DNA of 64,000 bases, from positions 1 through 64,000 of the forward strand of contig CAKOIE010000002.1 of NCBI GenBank assembly GCA_934086395.1, given 5' to 3'. The position numbers and the translations under genes were made by a program. This document shows, in pieces, positions 42,525-51,471 of the stretch. The notes beneath the pieces are model-generated. The model made no database searches, had not been told where the DNA came from, and saw only the letters and a program-made list of their open reading frames with translations. The DNA is from an uncultured Bacilli bacterium. GTDB taxonomy: Bacteria > Bacillota_I > Bacilli_A > RF39 > UBA660. Position 1 is the first letter of the stretch; each line of letters begins with the position of its first letter.

Positions 42525-45231
42525 ATACATCATGACATCTAGGGCAAACATCGCCAACTAATTCATCAACATAATTCCAACATCTATTACATTTTTGACC
42601 AGATGATTTTTCAACTAAAAGATTTACATTTTCTCCTTTAGGTAATTCTTCATTAGTAAAGATAACTTTAGATACAATCAATAATTGATGAATATATTTG
42701 CCTAATTCTTCTTTAACTAAATTGTATTTTTCTGATAAATTAAGTTTAACTTCGGCTTCTAGAGATGAACCAATAACTTTTTCACTTCTTGCTGTTTCTA
42801 ATGCTTTATTAACATCTGCTTTTATTTCGAAGAATAAATCCCATACTTTTTCATCAAAATTATAATCTTTTACTGTAGGCATATCTAATAGATGAACGCT
42901 TTCGCTCTTATTTTCACCAGGAATATATCTATATGCTTCTTCTGATGTGTAAGGTAAAATTGGAGCAAGTAATGTAACTAAATTATTTATAATATTATAT
43001 AAAACTGTTTGAACGCTTCTTCTGACTTTTGAATCAGCTTTTTCAATATATAAAATATCTTTAGTCATATCTAAGTAGAAGTTAGATAATGTGAATGAAA
43101 TAAAGTTATTTGTTTCTTTATATACATTATTAAATTCATATTTACTATAGTAATCTAAAACATTTTTAGTATATTTGTTTAGTTCACTCATCATGTATTT
43201 GTCGTATGGATACATGTCAGCAAATGTAATTGTGTTTTCTTCTGGTTTGAAATCATTTAAGTTTCCTAAAATAAATTTATAGGTATTTCTAATTTTACGA
43301 TAACTTTCTTGAACTTGTTTTAAGATTTCATCGCCGATACGAACATCTTCGGTATAATCTGTAGATGCTGCCCAAAGTCTTAGAACATCGGCACCTCTTT
43401 TATTGCATTCAGTTACAGGATCAATTCCATTACCTAATGATTTAGACATTTTATTACCTTTTCCATCAAGAGTGAATCCATGGGAAATACATTCTTTGTA
43501 TGGGCTTCTTCCATGAACAGCTACTCCGGTAATTAATGATGAATTAAACCATCCACGATATTGGTCAGATCCTTCTAAGTAGATGTCTGCTGGATAATCT
43601 AGACCTCTTGCACATAATACGCCAGTATGAGTTGAACCTGAATCAAACCAAACATCCATAATATCTTGTTCTTTAGTGAACTTTCCATTTGGACTTGCTG
43701 GGTTAGTATATCCTTCTGGTAATAAATCTTTCGCTTCTCTTTCAAACCAAACGTTTGAGCCATATTCTCTAAATAAAGCTGCTACATGCATCATTACATC
43801 ATAATCTAAAATAGCTGAACCATCTTCATTATAGAAAATTGGTAGTGGTACTCCCCAAACTCTTTGTCTTGAAATACACCAGTCTCCTCTACCTTCAATC
43901 ATATTATGAAGTCTTACTTTACCCCATTCTGGATGCCATTTAATATTATTTTCAATTTCATCTAAGATTTGTTTTTTAATTGGCTCGATTGAGCAGAACC
44001 ACTGAGATGTTGCTCTAAAAATAATTGGTTTTTTAGTTCTCCAGTCATGTGGATATGAGTGAGTTATTTCTTTAACGCAAAGTAAATTTCCTAATTCTCT
44101 TAATTTAGTAATAATTGCTTTGTTAGCATCTTCAAAATATAGACCAGCAAATTCTTTGCCAGAGTTTTCGTTTAGTTTTCCATCATCGTTAACTCCAAAA
44201 ATCATTTCTAATCCGTATTTTTTACCCCAAGCAAAGTCAACTTCACCATAACTAGGTGCTGTGTGAACTAAACCGGTTCCATCTTCATCAGATACTTCTT
44301 CTCCACAAATTACTGGACTAATTCTTTCTACTAATGGGTGAGAATATTTAACTCCTTCAATATCTTTTCCTTTAAATCTTGAAATTTCAGTATAGTTTTC
44401 CCATTTAAATAGTAGTGTTACTTTATCAAGAAGTGTTGCTCCTACTACATAATGTTTTCCATCTACTTCTACTTTAACATATTCAAAATCAGGATTAACG
44501 CAGATTCCAGTATTTCCTGGTAATGTCCATGGAGTTGTTGTCCAAATAACTAAATATTCTCCATTTTCTAAATAATTATTTCCTTCACAAACTGGAAATG
44601 CAACAAAGATTGATAAATCTTTTTTATCTTTATATTCAATTTCAGCTTCTGCTAGGGCTGATTCAGAAGATGGTGACCAATATACTGGCTTCATACCTTT
44701 AAAAATTAAACCTTTTTTAGCCATTTCAGCAAATACTTCAATTTGTTTAGCTTCTAATTCATGTTGAAATGTAGCATAATAGTGCTCCCAATCAGCTAAG
44801 ACATTTAATCTTTTAAATCCTTCCATTTGTTTAGATACTTGTTCTTTAGCATATTTTTCACAAATTGTTCTAAATTCAGCTTTTGACATTGATTTACGAT
44901 CAATACCACTATTTGTAACAGCTTGTTCAATTGGTAGTCCGTGAGTATCCCATCCTGGAATATATATTACGTCTCTTCCACTCATCATATAATAACGATT
45001 AATAAAATCTTTAAGAATTTTATTCATGGCATGACCAATATGAATTGAACCATTAGCATATGGTGGTCCATCATGTAAAACGAATGGTTTCTTTCCTTTA
45101 TTCTTTTCTCTAGTTTTAGCGTAAAGATTCATTTCTTCCCATTTTTGGGCTTGAATTATTTCATTTTCGCCTAAATTTCCTTTCATTTGAAATTCGGTTT
45201 TTGGCATTAATAGTGTTTCTTTGTAATCCAT
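42514..45231 (-). CDS. ileS: Isoleucyl-tRNA synthetase
   Basis: 905 residues. Class I synthetase charging tRNA-Ile, with editing of valine. HIGH motif as HIGHAMNK (about 61-68, in PYANGSIHIGHAMNK), KMSKS as KMSKSLGNG (about 592), CP1 editing domain with TTPWTLPGNTG, and a C-terminal zinc finger CNRCWNYVDELVGDVCPRC. Bacterial type with full-length C-terminus. Controlled by the T-box at 45252-45471. Confidence 0.98.
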   Translation of the reverse strand: MDYKETLLMPKTEFQMKGNLGENEIIQAQKWEEMNLYAKTREKNKGKKPFVLHDGPPYANGSIHIGHAMNKILKDFINRYYMMSGRDVIYIPGWDTHGLPIEQAVTNSGIDRKSMSKAEFRTICEKYAKEQVSKQMEGFKRLNVLADWEHYYATFQHELEAKQIEVFAEMAKKGLIFKGMKPVYWSPSSESALAEAEIEYKDKKDLSIFVAFPVCEGNNYLENGEYLVIWTTTPWTLPGNTGICVNPDFEYVKVEVDGKHYVVGATLLDKVTLLFKWENYTEISRFKGKDIEGVKYSHPLVERISPVICGEEVSDEDGTGLVHTAPSYGEVDFAWGKKYGLEMIFGVNDDGKLNENSGKEFAGLYFEDANKAIITKLRELGNLLCVKEITHSYPHDWRTKKPIIFRATSQWFCSIEPIKKQILDEIENNIKWHPEWGKVRLHNMIEGRGDWCISRQRVWGVPLPIFYNEDGSAILDYDVMMHVAALFREYGSNVWFEREAKDLLPEGYTNPASPNGKFTKEQDIMDVWFDSGSTHTGVLCARGLDYPADIYLEGSDQYRGWFNSSLITGVAVHGRSPYKECISHGFTLDGKGNKMSKSLGNGIDPVTECNKRGADVLRLWAASTDYTEDVRIGDEILKQVQESYRKIRNTYKFILGNLNDFKPEENTITFADMYPYDKYMMSELNKYTKNVLDYYSKYEFNNVYKETNNFISFTLSNFYLDMTKDILYIEKADSKVRRSVQTVLYNIINNLVTLLAPILPYTSEEAYRYIPGENKSESVHLLDMPTVKDYNFDEKVWDLFFEIKADVNKALETARSEKVIGSSLEAEVKLNLSEKYNLVKEELGKYIHQLLIVSKVIFTNEELPKGENVNLLVEKSSGQKCNRCWNYVDELVGDVCPRCHDVLKK

Positions 45232-45251
45232 TTTTAACTCCTCCTTTAATT

Positions 45252-45471
45252 AAAAAAAGTTCATAAATATAGAGACGACTAATCGCGGTACCACTCTACT
45301 TTATGAACTTTAATTCATACACTCTTTCTCTTAACGTGAGATTGCCGTACTTTCCTTATCCGAAAGTCACATCAGAAGTGATTTACATTATATTTTATTA
45401 TATCTTAATTTCACCATATATAAGACTCTCTAAATAAACCATATAATGTCGTCTTCATCAATTGCTTTATG
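45252..45471 (-). promoter_or_regulatory. T-box riboswitch of ileS
   Basis: Reading leftward: a stem-I region, the T-box AGAGTGGTACCGCG (about 45289-45276), then a terminator stem AAAGTTCATAAA/TTTATGAAC with a T7 run ending at 45252. Uncharged tRNA-Ile pairs with the T-box side bulge and favours the antiterminator. The specifier codon could not be fixed without folding. Confidence 0.9.
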
Positions 45472-45477
45472 TCTTAA

Positions 45478-45506
45478 ATTATAGAATTTATTTACATGTT
45501 TGTCAA
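45478..45506 (-). promoter_or_regulatory. Promoter of the ileS T-box transcript
   Basis: TTGACA (45506-45501), 17 bp, TATAAT (45483-45478) on the minus strand, a consensus sigma-A promoter; predicted start near 45471. Confidence 0.88.
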
Positions 45507-45557
45507 TTAGTTAGTTTGACTTATGCATGTTTTATAAACTATTTTCTTTTATTTCTT

Positions 45558-46226
45558 TTATTTTCTTTTATTGTCTAATGTCATTTTTAATACTGGACCT
45601 TTTTCTTCTATTGTATCTTCTAAAATAGTTTCTTCGTCATTAAATCCAAATGGTGAGATTCTTTCGATATTCTCTCTTAATGCCTTTAAATCACTTAACG
45701 AATATTTATCAATATTATTAATATTAAATGGTTGCTTGTTTCTACTCCTCTGTAACTCAATTTGTTTAATGGCTTTTTTACTAACACCCAATTTTATATT
45801 TTCACTTTTTTTAATATTTTCATTTAATTCTTCTTTATGATCTAAAAAATAATTTAATTTTTTTATATCTCTTTTCTTTATTGCATTTATTATTGTTTTA
45901 GCAGGATAATAAATTGCACCTTCAGCAATAATAGCAAGAAACATACCATAAAACCATCCACCATTATTTACAAAATTCATAATAGCTATTGGTAACATCA
46001 ATGGTTGACTTATTGTTAATATTTTATCTAGCATTTTAAGCGGTTTTGGTTGTGCATATCTAGCTTGTTCTTCCATTCTAGATATTATTTTATTTTCATT
46101 TTCCTCTGAATATGGAACTGTGTATGATTCTCCACTTGCTAATTTTGCAACAATTTTTCCATTTTCTATTTTATAAGATAATATAAATTTTTTAGAATCA
46201 TCATAATTTAGCGAATAATTTTTCAT
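45558..46226 (-). CDS. Membrane-associated protein of unknown function
   Basis: 222 residues. Beta-rich N-terminal part (SLNYDDSKKFILSYKIENGKIV), two membrane segments (about 83-115, PLMLPIAIMNFV and WFYGMFLAIIAEGAIYY) and a charged helical C-terminus. No family recognised. Stands alone upstream of the ileS promoter region. Confidence 0.6.
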   Translation of the reverse strand: MKNYSLNYDDSKKFILSYKIENGKIVAKLASGESYTVPYSEENENKIISRMEEQARYAQPKPLKMLDKILTISQPLMLPIAIMNFVNNGGWFYGMFLAIIAEGAIYYPAKTIINAIKKRDIKKLNYFLDHKEELNENIKKSENIKLGVSKKAIKQIELQRSRNKQPFNINNIDKYSLSDLKALRENIERISPFGFNDEETILEDTIEEKGPVLKMTLDNKRK

Positions 46227-46355
46227 TATATTTTCCCCGTCTCAAAAAGTTTACTATTATTATAGTGTTTTCTCAATAAAAGTCAAGACATACTCCTTTA
46301 TTTTGCTCTTATTTCCTTTTATTCTATATATAATCTATGAAATCATAATTATTTT

Positions 46356-46910
46356 TTATTGTTCTAATTCATCATCTTTGCTATATTCATTTTTAATTGT
46401 ATCTATATCATCATTATCTAAAATCTCTTCTTCATCTAATTCATAAACTCTACAATTTGTTCTTTCTGGAATAGATGTGAATACTTCTTCTTCATTATCC
46501 AATAATCATTTTTCATCATTACCAATATAAATAACTCCTAATTGTATTCTATCTATTTTATCCATTTTCTTATAATCTTCTATTGGAAATATTCTTACAA
46601 TGTTTCTATTTTGATAATCATTAAAGAACATTACTTTATCATCATAATAATAAGTTGCTTCAAAATAACCAACATTATAAAATTGTCTTAATGTAAATAT
46701 TATTTCACTAACTTTTTCTATTGGTAAGTATTTACTAAATCTTAATTTAGTTCCAACACAACCAAGTATTGCATAATCTTTTTTATCTAAATAACCTGCA
46801 TCATATAAATTATTACAAGGTTTACAAATGCTTTCTCTAAAATTAACTTCACCAATTTTGACTTTGTTATCAGTATAATATTCAAGTTCAACATTATCTA
46901 CATATCTCAT
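46356..46910 (-). pseudogene. Unknown gene with an in-frame TGA (134 codons plus 49-codon tail)
   Basis: The open frame 46910-46506 codes 134 residues (MRYVDNVELEYYTDNKVKIG … IQLGVIYIGNDEK) and ends at TGA (46508-46506). The same frame then continues for 49 clean codons, LLDNEEEVFTSIPERTNCRV to DDELEQ and TAA at 46358-46356. The tail is acidic and protein-like, so the TGA looks like a nonsense change in a 183-residue protein, or a read-through site. No domain recognised; CKPCNNLYDAG carries a CxxC. Confidence 0.6.
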
Positions 46911-47040
46911 TATTAAATCTGATTTTTCTTTTCTCGTATAATCTTCCTACATATAAATTCTATCTTCTTTTTTAATTCATCATCAAACCCTAATTCTTTC
47001 TTAACAATATTAATCGTTTAAATCTGTCCTTTCTTTAATT
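46911..47040 (-). other. Possible remnant of another reading frame
   Basis: Leftward frame IVKKELGFDDELKKKIEFIC then RKIIREKKNQI and TAA just before the previous gene. No ATG, GTG or TTG with a ribosome binding site. Likely the end of a decayed gene; low weight. Confidence 0.3.
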
Positions 47041-47042
47041 AA

Positions 47043-47080
47043 CAAAAAAATACCAACTTCTTTTAGAAATTGATATTTTC
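47043..47080 (-). terminator. Terminator downstream of tRNA-Thr
   Basis: AATATCAA/TTGGTATT stem (G-U pair allowed) followed by a run of seven T on the minus strand. Confidence 0.65.
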
Positions 47081-47124
47081 TATATTAAGTCCAAAACTTT
47101 AAAAAGTCTGGACAGATTTCCCAA

Positions 47125-47201
47125 TGGTGCTAGAAAGAGGAATTGAACCTCCAACCTACTGATTACGATTCAGTTGCTCTACCTAATTGAGCTATTCCAG
47201 C
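47125..47201 (-). tRNA. tRNA-Thr (anticodon CGT)
   Basis: Minus-strand acceptor GCTGGAA/TTCTAGC, discriminator A and encoded CCA. Anticodon stem ACTGA/TCAGT with loop ATCGTAA, so anticodon CGT for ACG. T-arm GGAGGTTCAATTCCTC. Confidence 0.93.
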
Positions 47202-47216
47202 ATGGAAAGCTTTAAT

Positions 47217-48626
47217 TTAGTTTTCGATTATTTCTCCATCTAAACTAAAACTTTTAGCATCCGTTATTTTAACATTTATAATTTGTCCAATAGTGTCCAT
47301 AGGTGCAGTTACATTAACTAATTTCATATTTTCAGTATATCCACATACTTTGTTACTATCTTTTTCAGATACACCAGTAACTAATACTTTTTGAATTGTG
47401 TTAAGCATTCTTTCGTTACTTTCTTTAGAATATTTATTAACTAATTCATTTAAACGATGTAATCGGTCCTCTTTTTCAGCTTCAGTTAAATCATTTTTCA
47501 TTTTAGCAGCAGGGGTATTTTCTCTTGGAGAATAGATAAATGTAAATGCGCCATCATATTTACAAGTATTAACTACATCTAATGTATCATTAAAGTCTTC
47601 TTCAGTTTCACCAGGAAAGGCCACTATAATGTCAGTTGTTATTGAGGCATTTTTAACCTTGTTACGAATTTTATTAAATAGTTCTAAGTATTCTTCTTTC
47701 GTATATCTTCTACCCATTAACTTTAAAATTTTATTTGATCCACTTTGTAATGGTAAATGAATATATGGCATAATATTTTCTCTTGATGCTATAACGTCAA
47801 TCATTTTATCAGTAAAATCCCAAGGATGAGATGTTACAAATCTAATTCTTTCAATTCCGATATCACTAACTTTTTCAAGTAGTTTACTAAATTCAATTTC
47901 GCCATCTAAGTCTTTACCATAAGCATTAACATTTTGACCTAATAAAGTTATTTCTTTATATCCTTGTTCTTTTAGTTCTTTAACTTCTTTTAGAATATCT
48001 TCTGATTTACGACTTCTTTGTTTTCCTCTAGTATAAGGAACTATACAATAAGTACAAAATTTATCACAACCATACATAATATTTACCCAAGCTGTTATTT
48101 TAGAATCTCTTTTATATAAGTTACCAAATTCAATTACGTCTCCTTCTTTACTATAAACATTAATTGATTGCTTACCATAAAAATTCATTAGCATATCAGG
48201 TAATTCATTCATATTGTGTGTACCAAAAACTATATCAATATATTTATGTTTTTCCCTTATTTCTTTTACAACATTTTCTTCCTGAGCCATACATCCACAA
48301 AGACCAATAATTAAATCTTTATTAGTTTTCTTTAAATGCTTACATCTTCCTAAAAAACCAAATACTTTATCATGAGCATTTTCTCTTATAGCACAAGTAT
48401 TTAAAATAATTAAATCTGCTTGTTCATAATCTTCTATTTCAGTATAACCTAAATTTTCTAATATCTTTTTAATTTCTTCGCTATCGTGAACATTCATCTG
48501 ACAACCATAAGTTTTAATAAAATATTTTTTTCCTTTAAATACCTCATTATAATTACGATTCTCATATAAATATTTTACTTCTTCTTTTCCTCTTTTTCTG
48601 GCATCTGCCATGTTTGGATAATTCAT
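47217..48626 (-). CDS. miaB: tRNA-2-methylthio-N6-dimethylallyladenosine synthase
   Basis: 469 residues. Radical-SAM methylthiotransferase adding the 2-methylthio group to i6A37. UPF0004 domain (about 48-170) with FIKTYGCQMN, NTCAIREN and GLCGCMAQ supplying three Cys; radical-SAM CDKFCTYCIVPYTRG (about 191-205, CX3CX2C); C-terminal TRAM domain. Ends 15 nt before tRNA-Thr. Divergently arranged with lexA across the small membrane gene. Confidence 0.96.
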   Translation of the reverse strand: MNYPNMADARKRGKEEVKYLYENRNYNEVFKGKKYFIKTYGCQMNVHDSEEIKKILENLGYTEIEDYEQADLIILNTCAIRENAHDKVFGFLGRCKHLKKTNKDLIIGLCGCMAQEENVVKEIREKHKYIDIVFGTHNMNELPDMLMNFYGKQSINVYSKEGDVIEFGNLYKRDSKITAWVNIMYGCDKFCTYCIVPYTRGKQRSRKSEDILKEVKELKEQGYKEITLLGQNVNAYGKDLDGEIEFSKLLEKVSDIGIERIRFVTSHPWDFTDKMIDVIASRENIMPYIHLPLQSGSNKILKLMGRRYTKEEYLELFNKIRNKVKNASITTDIIVAFPGETEEDFNDTLDVVNTCKYDGAFTFIYSPRENTPAAKMKNDLTEAEKEDRLHRLNELVNKYSKESNERMLNTIQKVLVTGVSEKDSNKVCGYTENMKLVNVTAPMDTIGQIINVKITDAKSFSLDGEIIEN

Positions 48627-48662
48627 TTATATCACCAACTTCGTTAATGATTATATCATACT

Positions 48663-48803
48663 TTAAGCCATTGTGGTAATAATATTAAAGTTTTTGGAGT
48701 AATTATCTATTTGTTTACTCCGAAAACCAATTGCAACAATAATTATTAGTACAATTAGATAAAAAATAATTAATCCTTTATATTCTTTTAATGCGTTAGT
48801 CAT
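48663..48803 (-). CDS. Small membrane protein divergent from lexA (candidate SOS division inhibitor)
   Basis: 46 residues from 48803 (MTNALKEYKGLIIFYLIVLI), chosen because GGAAGGAG precedes it; a longer frame to 48857 runs through the promoter. One membrane segment (about 11-29) and a short polar C-terminus. It faces lexA across two palindromes, one overlapping its own promoter. That place is taken by yneA or sosA in Bacillus and Staphylococcus, LexA-controlled small membrane inhibitors of division. No LysM domain, so similarity is of position and form only. Confidence 0.65.
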   Translation of the reverse strand: MTNALKEYKGLIIFYLIVLIIIVAIGFRSKQIDNYSKNFNIITTMA

Positions 48804-48822
48804 TACTACCACTCCTTCCAAC

Positions 48823-48860
48823 AATATTAATATAAACCAAACAAATGTATTTGTCAATAT
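48823..48860 (-). promoter_or_regulatory. Promoter and operator of the small membrane gene
   Basis: TTGACA, 17 bp, TATATT on the minus strand. The dyad ACAAAT/ATTTGT (48841-48854) lies over the -35 and spacer, where a repressor would block it. Confidence 0.65.
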
Positions 48861-48865
48861 TTTTT

Positions 48866-48904
48866 AAACAATTGTTTGACTTTATTTTTTGTTTATGTTA
48901 ATAT
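48866..48904 (+). promoter_or_regulatory. Promoter and operator of lexA
   Basis: TTGACT (48876-48881), 17 bp, TAATAT (48899-48904). The perfect palindrome AAACAATTGTTT (48866-48877) overlaps the -35. Differs from the Bacillus box CGAACnnnnGTTCG but has the same AAC/GTT core spacing. Confidence 0.65.
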
Positions 48905-48921
48905 ACACGTAAGGAGGAATT

Positions 48922-49548
48922 ATGGACGAAAAAAAATTAACAAAAAAACAAAAAGTCGTACTTCAATATATAAAGAAATATGTTGTAAGTCATGGATATG
49001 CACCAACTGTTAGAGAAATTTGTCAGGGATTAAACCTTTCTAGCCCTGCAACAGTTCATTCTCATTTATCACAGTTACAAGGAAAAGGTTATATAAGGAA
49101 AGGTAAAGGAAAATTTAGAACAATTGAAGTTTTATGTGAAAATGAATTTGTACCTAAAAATGAAGAAATTGTAAAAGTTCCATTACTTGGAAAAGTTACT
49201 GCTGGTACCCCAATTGAGGCTATTGAAAATCCAAATGAATATTTTTCATTACCTATTGAGTTAGTACCACCTAAAGAAACTATCTTTACTCTTAAAGTAT
49301 CAGGTGAAAGTATGATAAATGCGGGTATTTTAGATGGAGATATCGTTATTGTACAAAAACAAAGAGTTGCTAGAAATGGTGAAATAATTGTTGCAATGAC
49401 TGAAGAAAATGAAGTAACATTAAAAAGATATTATAAAGAAAATGGTCATATTAGATTACAACCAGAAAATGATACGATGGCACCAATTATTTTACCTAAT
49501 TGTACTATTTTAGGTAAAGCGATAGGACTTTATAGAAAAATAAATTAA
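48922..49548 (+). CDS. lexA: LexA repressor
   Basis: 208 residues. SOS repressor that cleaves itself when RecA filaments form. N-terminal winged helix (KKQKVVLQYIKKYVVSHGYAPTVREICQGLNLSSPATVHSHL), cleavage site Ala94-Gly95 in GKVTAGTP, catalytic Ser130 in SGESMINAG and Lys168 in VTLKRYYK. Strong AGGAGG ribosome binding site. Palindromes at its promoter suggest autoregulation and control of the divergent small membrane gene. Confidence 0.97.
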   Translation: MDEKKLTKKQKVVLQYIKKYVVSHGYAPTVREICQGLNLSSPATVHSHLSQLQGKGYIRKGKGKFRTIEVLCENEFVPKNEEIVKVPLLGKVTAGTPIEAIENPNEYFSLPIELVPPKETIFTLKVSGESMINAGILDGDIVIVQKQRVARNGEIIVAMTEENEVTLKRYYKENGHIRLQPENDTMAPIILPNCTILGKAIGLYRKIN

Positions 49549-49602
49549 AAAAGAAAAGTAATTTAACTTATAAAATTTAAGTTTTGTTACTTTTCTTTTT
49601 TT
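49549..49602. terminator. Bidirectional terminator between lexA and the lipase-like gene
   Basis: AAAGAAAAGTAA pairs with TTACTTTTCTTT, with an inner AACTTA/TAAGTT stem; T-rich on the + strand. Confidence 0.8.
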
Positions 49603-50615
49603 GGTTTTACTAATTCATTTCCTAATATTGTTAACATTTTAATAAAATAATCCTTAGTATTTTTATCAATATCTTTAATATTTAAAATTATATTATAAAT
49701 TTCTTTAATGTTCAATTTTGCTTTTTTATTATCAACTAAATAATTTATAATAGTATCAAAAGTTTTTTGTAAATCATTTTGATTTATTATGGAAATTCCA
49801 CTAGTAGTAATATCATGTAGCTTTGTGGAAAATGAACTTGGTTTTTGCTTAATAAATTCTTCTCCAAATAAAATCCACGAATAAGGATAATGAACTTTTA
49901 TACCCATTCCATTTGATTTAATATAAGTATAATTATCATTATACAGTAAACTTCCCACAAAAGAATCACTTGGCAAATAATTATGTAATTTGGAAGAAAC
50001 TTTTTTATATTTTTTAGTTAAATATTCTTCCTTTCTTAAACCAGGACCATCAAAATTATCTATTCTTTTAATTTTATTATAAACACTACTTTTACATTCC
50101 ATCACACCAACTAACGCTAAATTACCACCTTTAGAATGTCCATTAACAAATATATTATTTCCTTTTATCTTATTTAAATAATTAATAGCGTACTTGTGAG
50201 TAACTGTTGGATAAGTATATGCAATTTTTAAATTTTCAATCCAACTTATCATTGAATCATCTGATCCTCTAAATGATACAATAGTGTTTTTATTAATAGA
50301 ATAAGTTATAGCACTAAACTGAGTTTCCGTATTTAAAATATATTCAGAATTTATAATATATAAATCTTTATATCTTGGTAATTCAAGAAGTTTCTTTAAT
50401 AAATCGAAAGATTTTTGACTTGATTTACTTTGAAGAGCTTTATCTTTATTTTGATCAATATAATTATAGAAATCTAATAAACTATATTTTTTCTTAAATG
50501 ATTCAAAAGGAAGATAAGCTAAAAGTGAACATATTAAATTATCCTGAACATTCCAATTAATTTCATCTATTTTTATTTCACCATAATATTTTATATAATC
50601 ATATATTGTATACAT
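49587..50615 (-). CDS. DUF2974 (Mbeg1-like) alpha/beta hydrolase
   Basis: 342 residues. The lipase-type elbow GHSKGG (about 156-161, Ser nucleophile) and FRGSDDSMISWIENLKIAY fit the DUF2974/Mbeg1 family, class-3-lipase-like cytoplasmic proteins of gut Firmicutes. A SFVGSLLY loop holds a possible catalytic Asp (LPSDSF) and a later His (GIKVHYPYSW) completes a triad. Substrate unknown. First of the group 50832-50630-49587 on the minus strand in reading order last. Confidence 0.85.
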   Translation of the reverse strand: MYTIYDYIKYYGEIKIDEINWNVQDNLICSLLAYLPFESFKKKYSLLDFYNYIDQNKDKALQSKSSQKSFDLLKKLLELPRYKDLYIINSEYILNTETQFSAITYSINKNTIVSFRGSDDSMISWIENLKIAYTYPTVTHKYAINYLNKIKGNNIFVNGHSKGGNLALVGVMECKSSVYNKIKRIDNFDGPGLRKEEYLTKKYKKVSSKLHNYLPSDSFVGSLLYNDNYTYIKSNGMGIKVHYPYSWILFGEEFIKQKPSSFSTKLHDITTSGISIINQNDLQKTFDTIINYLVDNKKAKLNIKEIYNIILNIKDIDKNTKDYFIKMLTILGNELVKPKKEK

Positions 50616-50629
50616 TAAATAAGTCTCCT

Positions 50630-50842
50630 TTATGCATTTTCACTTAACAAAGGGGCTAAATAACTAATTAATTCATTATCTGTAATAATTTCTAAATCTC
50701 CATTAATAATTTTTCCATAAAAATATTTTATATCATTATCTAACTTACCTAAATAACAATATGTTTCATTATTATATTCTATTTTACTTACAATAACATA
50801 TTTATCATCATTATCTAAAGTTAATATATATTTATCTTCCAC
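50630..50842 (-). CDS. Small DUF1292-like protein
   Basis: 70 residues: MEDKYILTLDNDDKYVIVSK, a beta-rich acidic protein similar in pattern to DUF1292/YrzB-like proteins (Tyr-Cys-Tyr-Leu strand ETYCYLGKL). Its start overlaps the end of the upstream gene by 11 nt, and it ends 15 nt before the lipase-like gene, so it is part of a three-gene unit. Confidence 0.6.
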   Translation of the reverse strand: MEDKYILTLDNDDKYVIVSKIEYNNETYCYLGKLDNDIKYFYGKIINGDLEIITDNELISYLAPLLSENA

Positions 50843-51287
50843 TATATCTTACTCCTCTATTACAATTCATATAATTTTGCCTATTATATTTATCATTATG
50901 TATTTCAACTATATTATCATATAGCCCTGGATATTCCGATTCCAAAAAAGCACGATATCGTCTTTCATCACCTGATATTAACAATCTTTTTATTTTTTTA
51001 TACTTTCTAATATCATCATTTAATTCTATTGTACTTTTAAAATTTCCATAAATACTTCCTACTGATATAACTGTTAAAATTGTAAACAAGATTGGTTTAG
51101 CTAAACTAATAAAATTTGCATCTACTACTTCTCCAGCTGTTACATATGCACAAGATGATAGCAAAAGTGTCATTCCAATATTTACAACTAATGATACCTT
51201 TTGCTTTATTTTATTTCTCTCTGTTTCATCTATTAATCTATCATAGTAATCAATTGCTTTCTCTATTCTTTTTATTTTCATTCTCAT
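50832..51287 (-). CDS. Small membrane protein of unknown function
   Basis: 151 residues. Charged N-terminal helix (KRIEKAIDYYDRLIDETERNKIKQK), two membrane segments (about 31-51 and 63-83), then a charged helical tail (DDIRKYKKIKRLLISGDERRYRAFLESEYPG). No family recognised. First gene of the unit with 50630 and 49587. Confidence 0.6.
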   Translation of the reverse strand: MRMKIKRIEKAIDYYDRLIDETERNKIKQKVSLVVNIGMTLLLSSCAYVTAGEVVDANFISLAKPILFTILTVISVGSIYGNFKSTIELNDDIRKYKKIKRLLISGDERRYRAFLESEYPGLYDNIVEIHNDKYNRQNYMNCNRGVRYSGR

Positions 51288-51471
51288 TTAATGTATCACC
51301 TATTTTAATGTTATCATATATAGTCAAGGTTTTAATCATTTATTTAATTAATTTACAAAATAAATGTAAAGTAATAGCTTAATAATAATTATTAATAAAT
51401 CAAATATTATATGATTACTAATCAAAATAACAAAAAACATAAAAAAAGGTTAACAATTAAGTTAGCCAATT

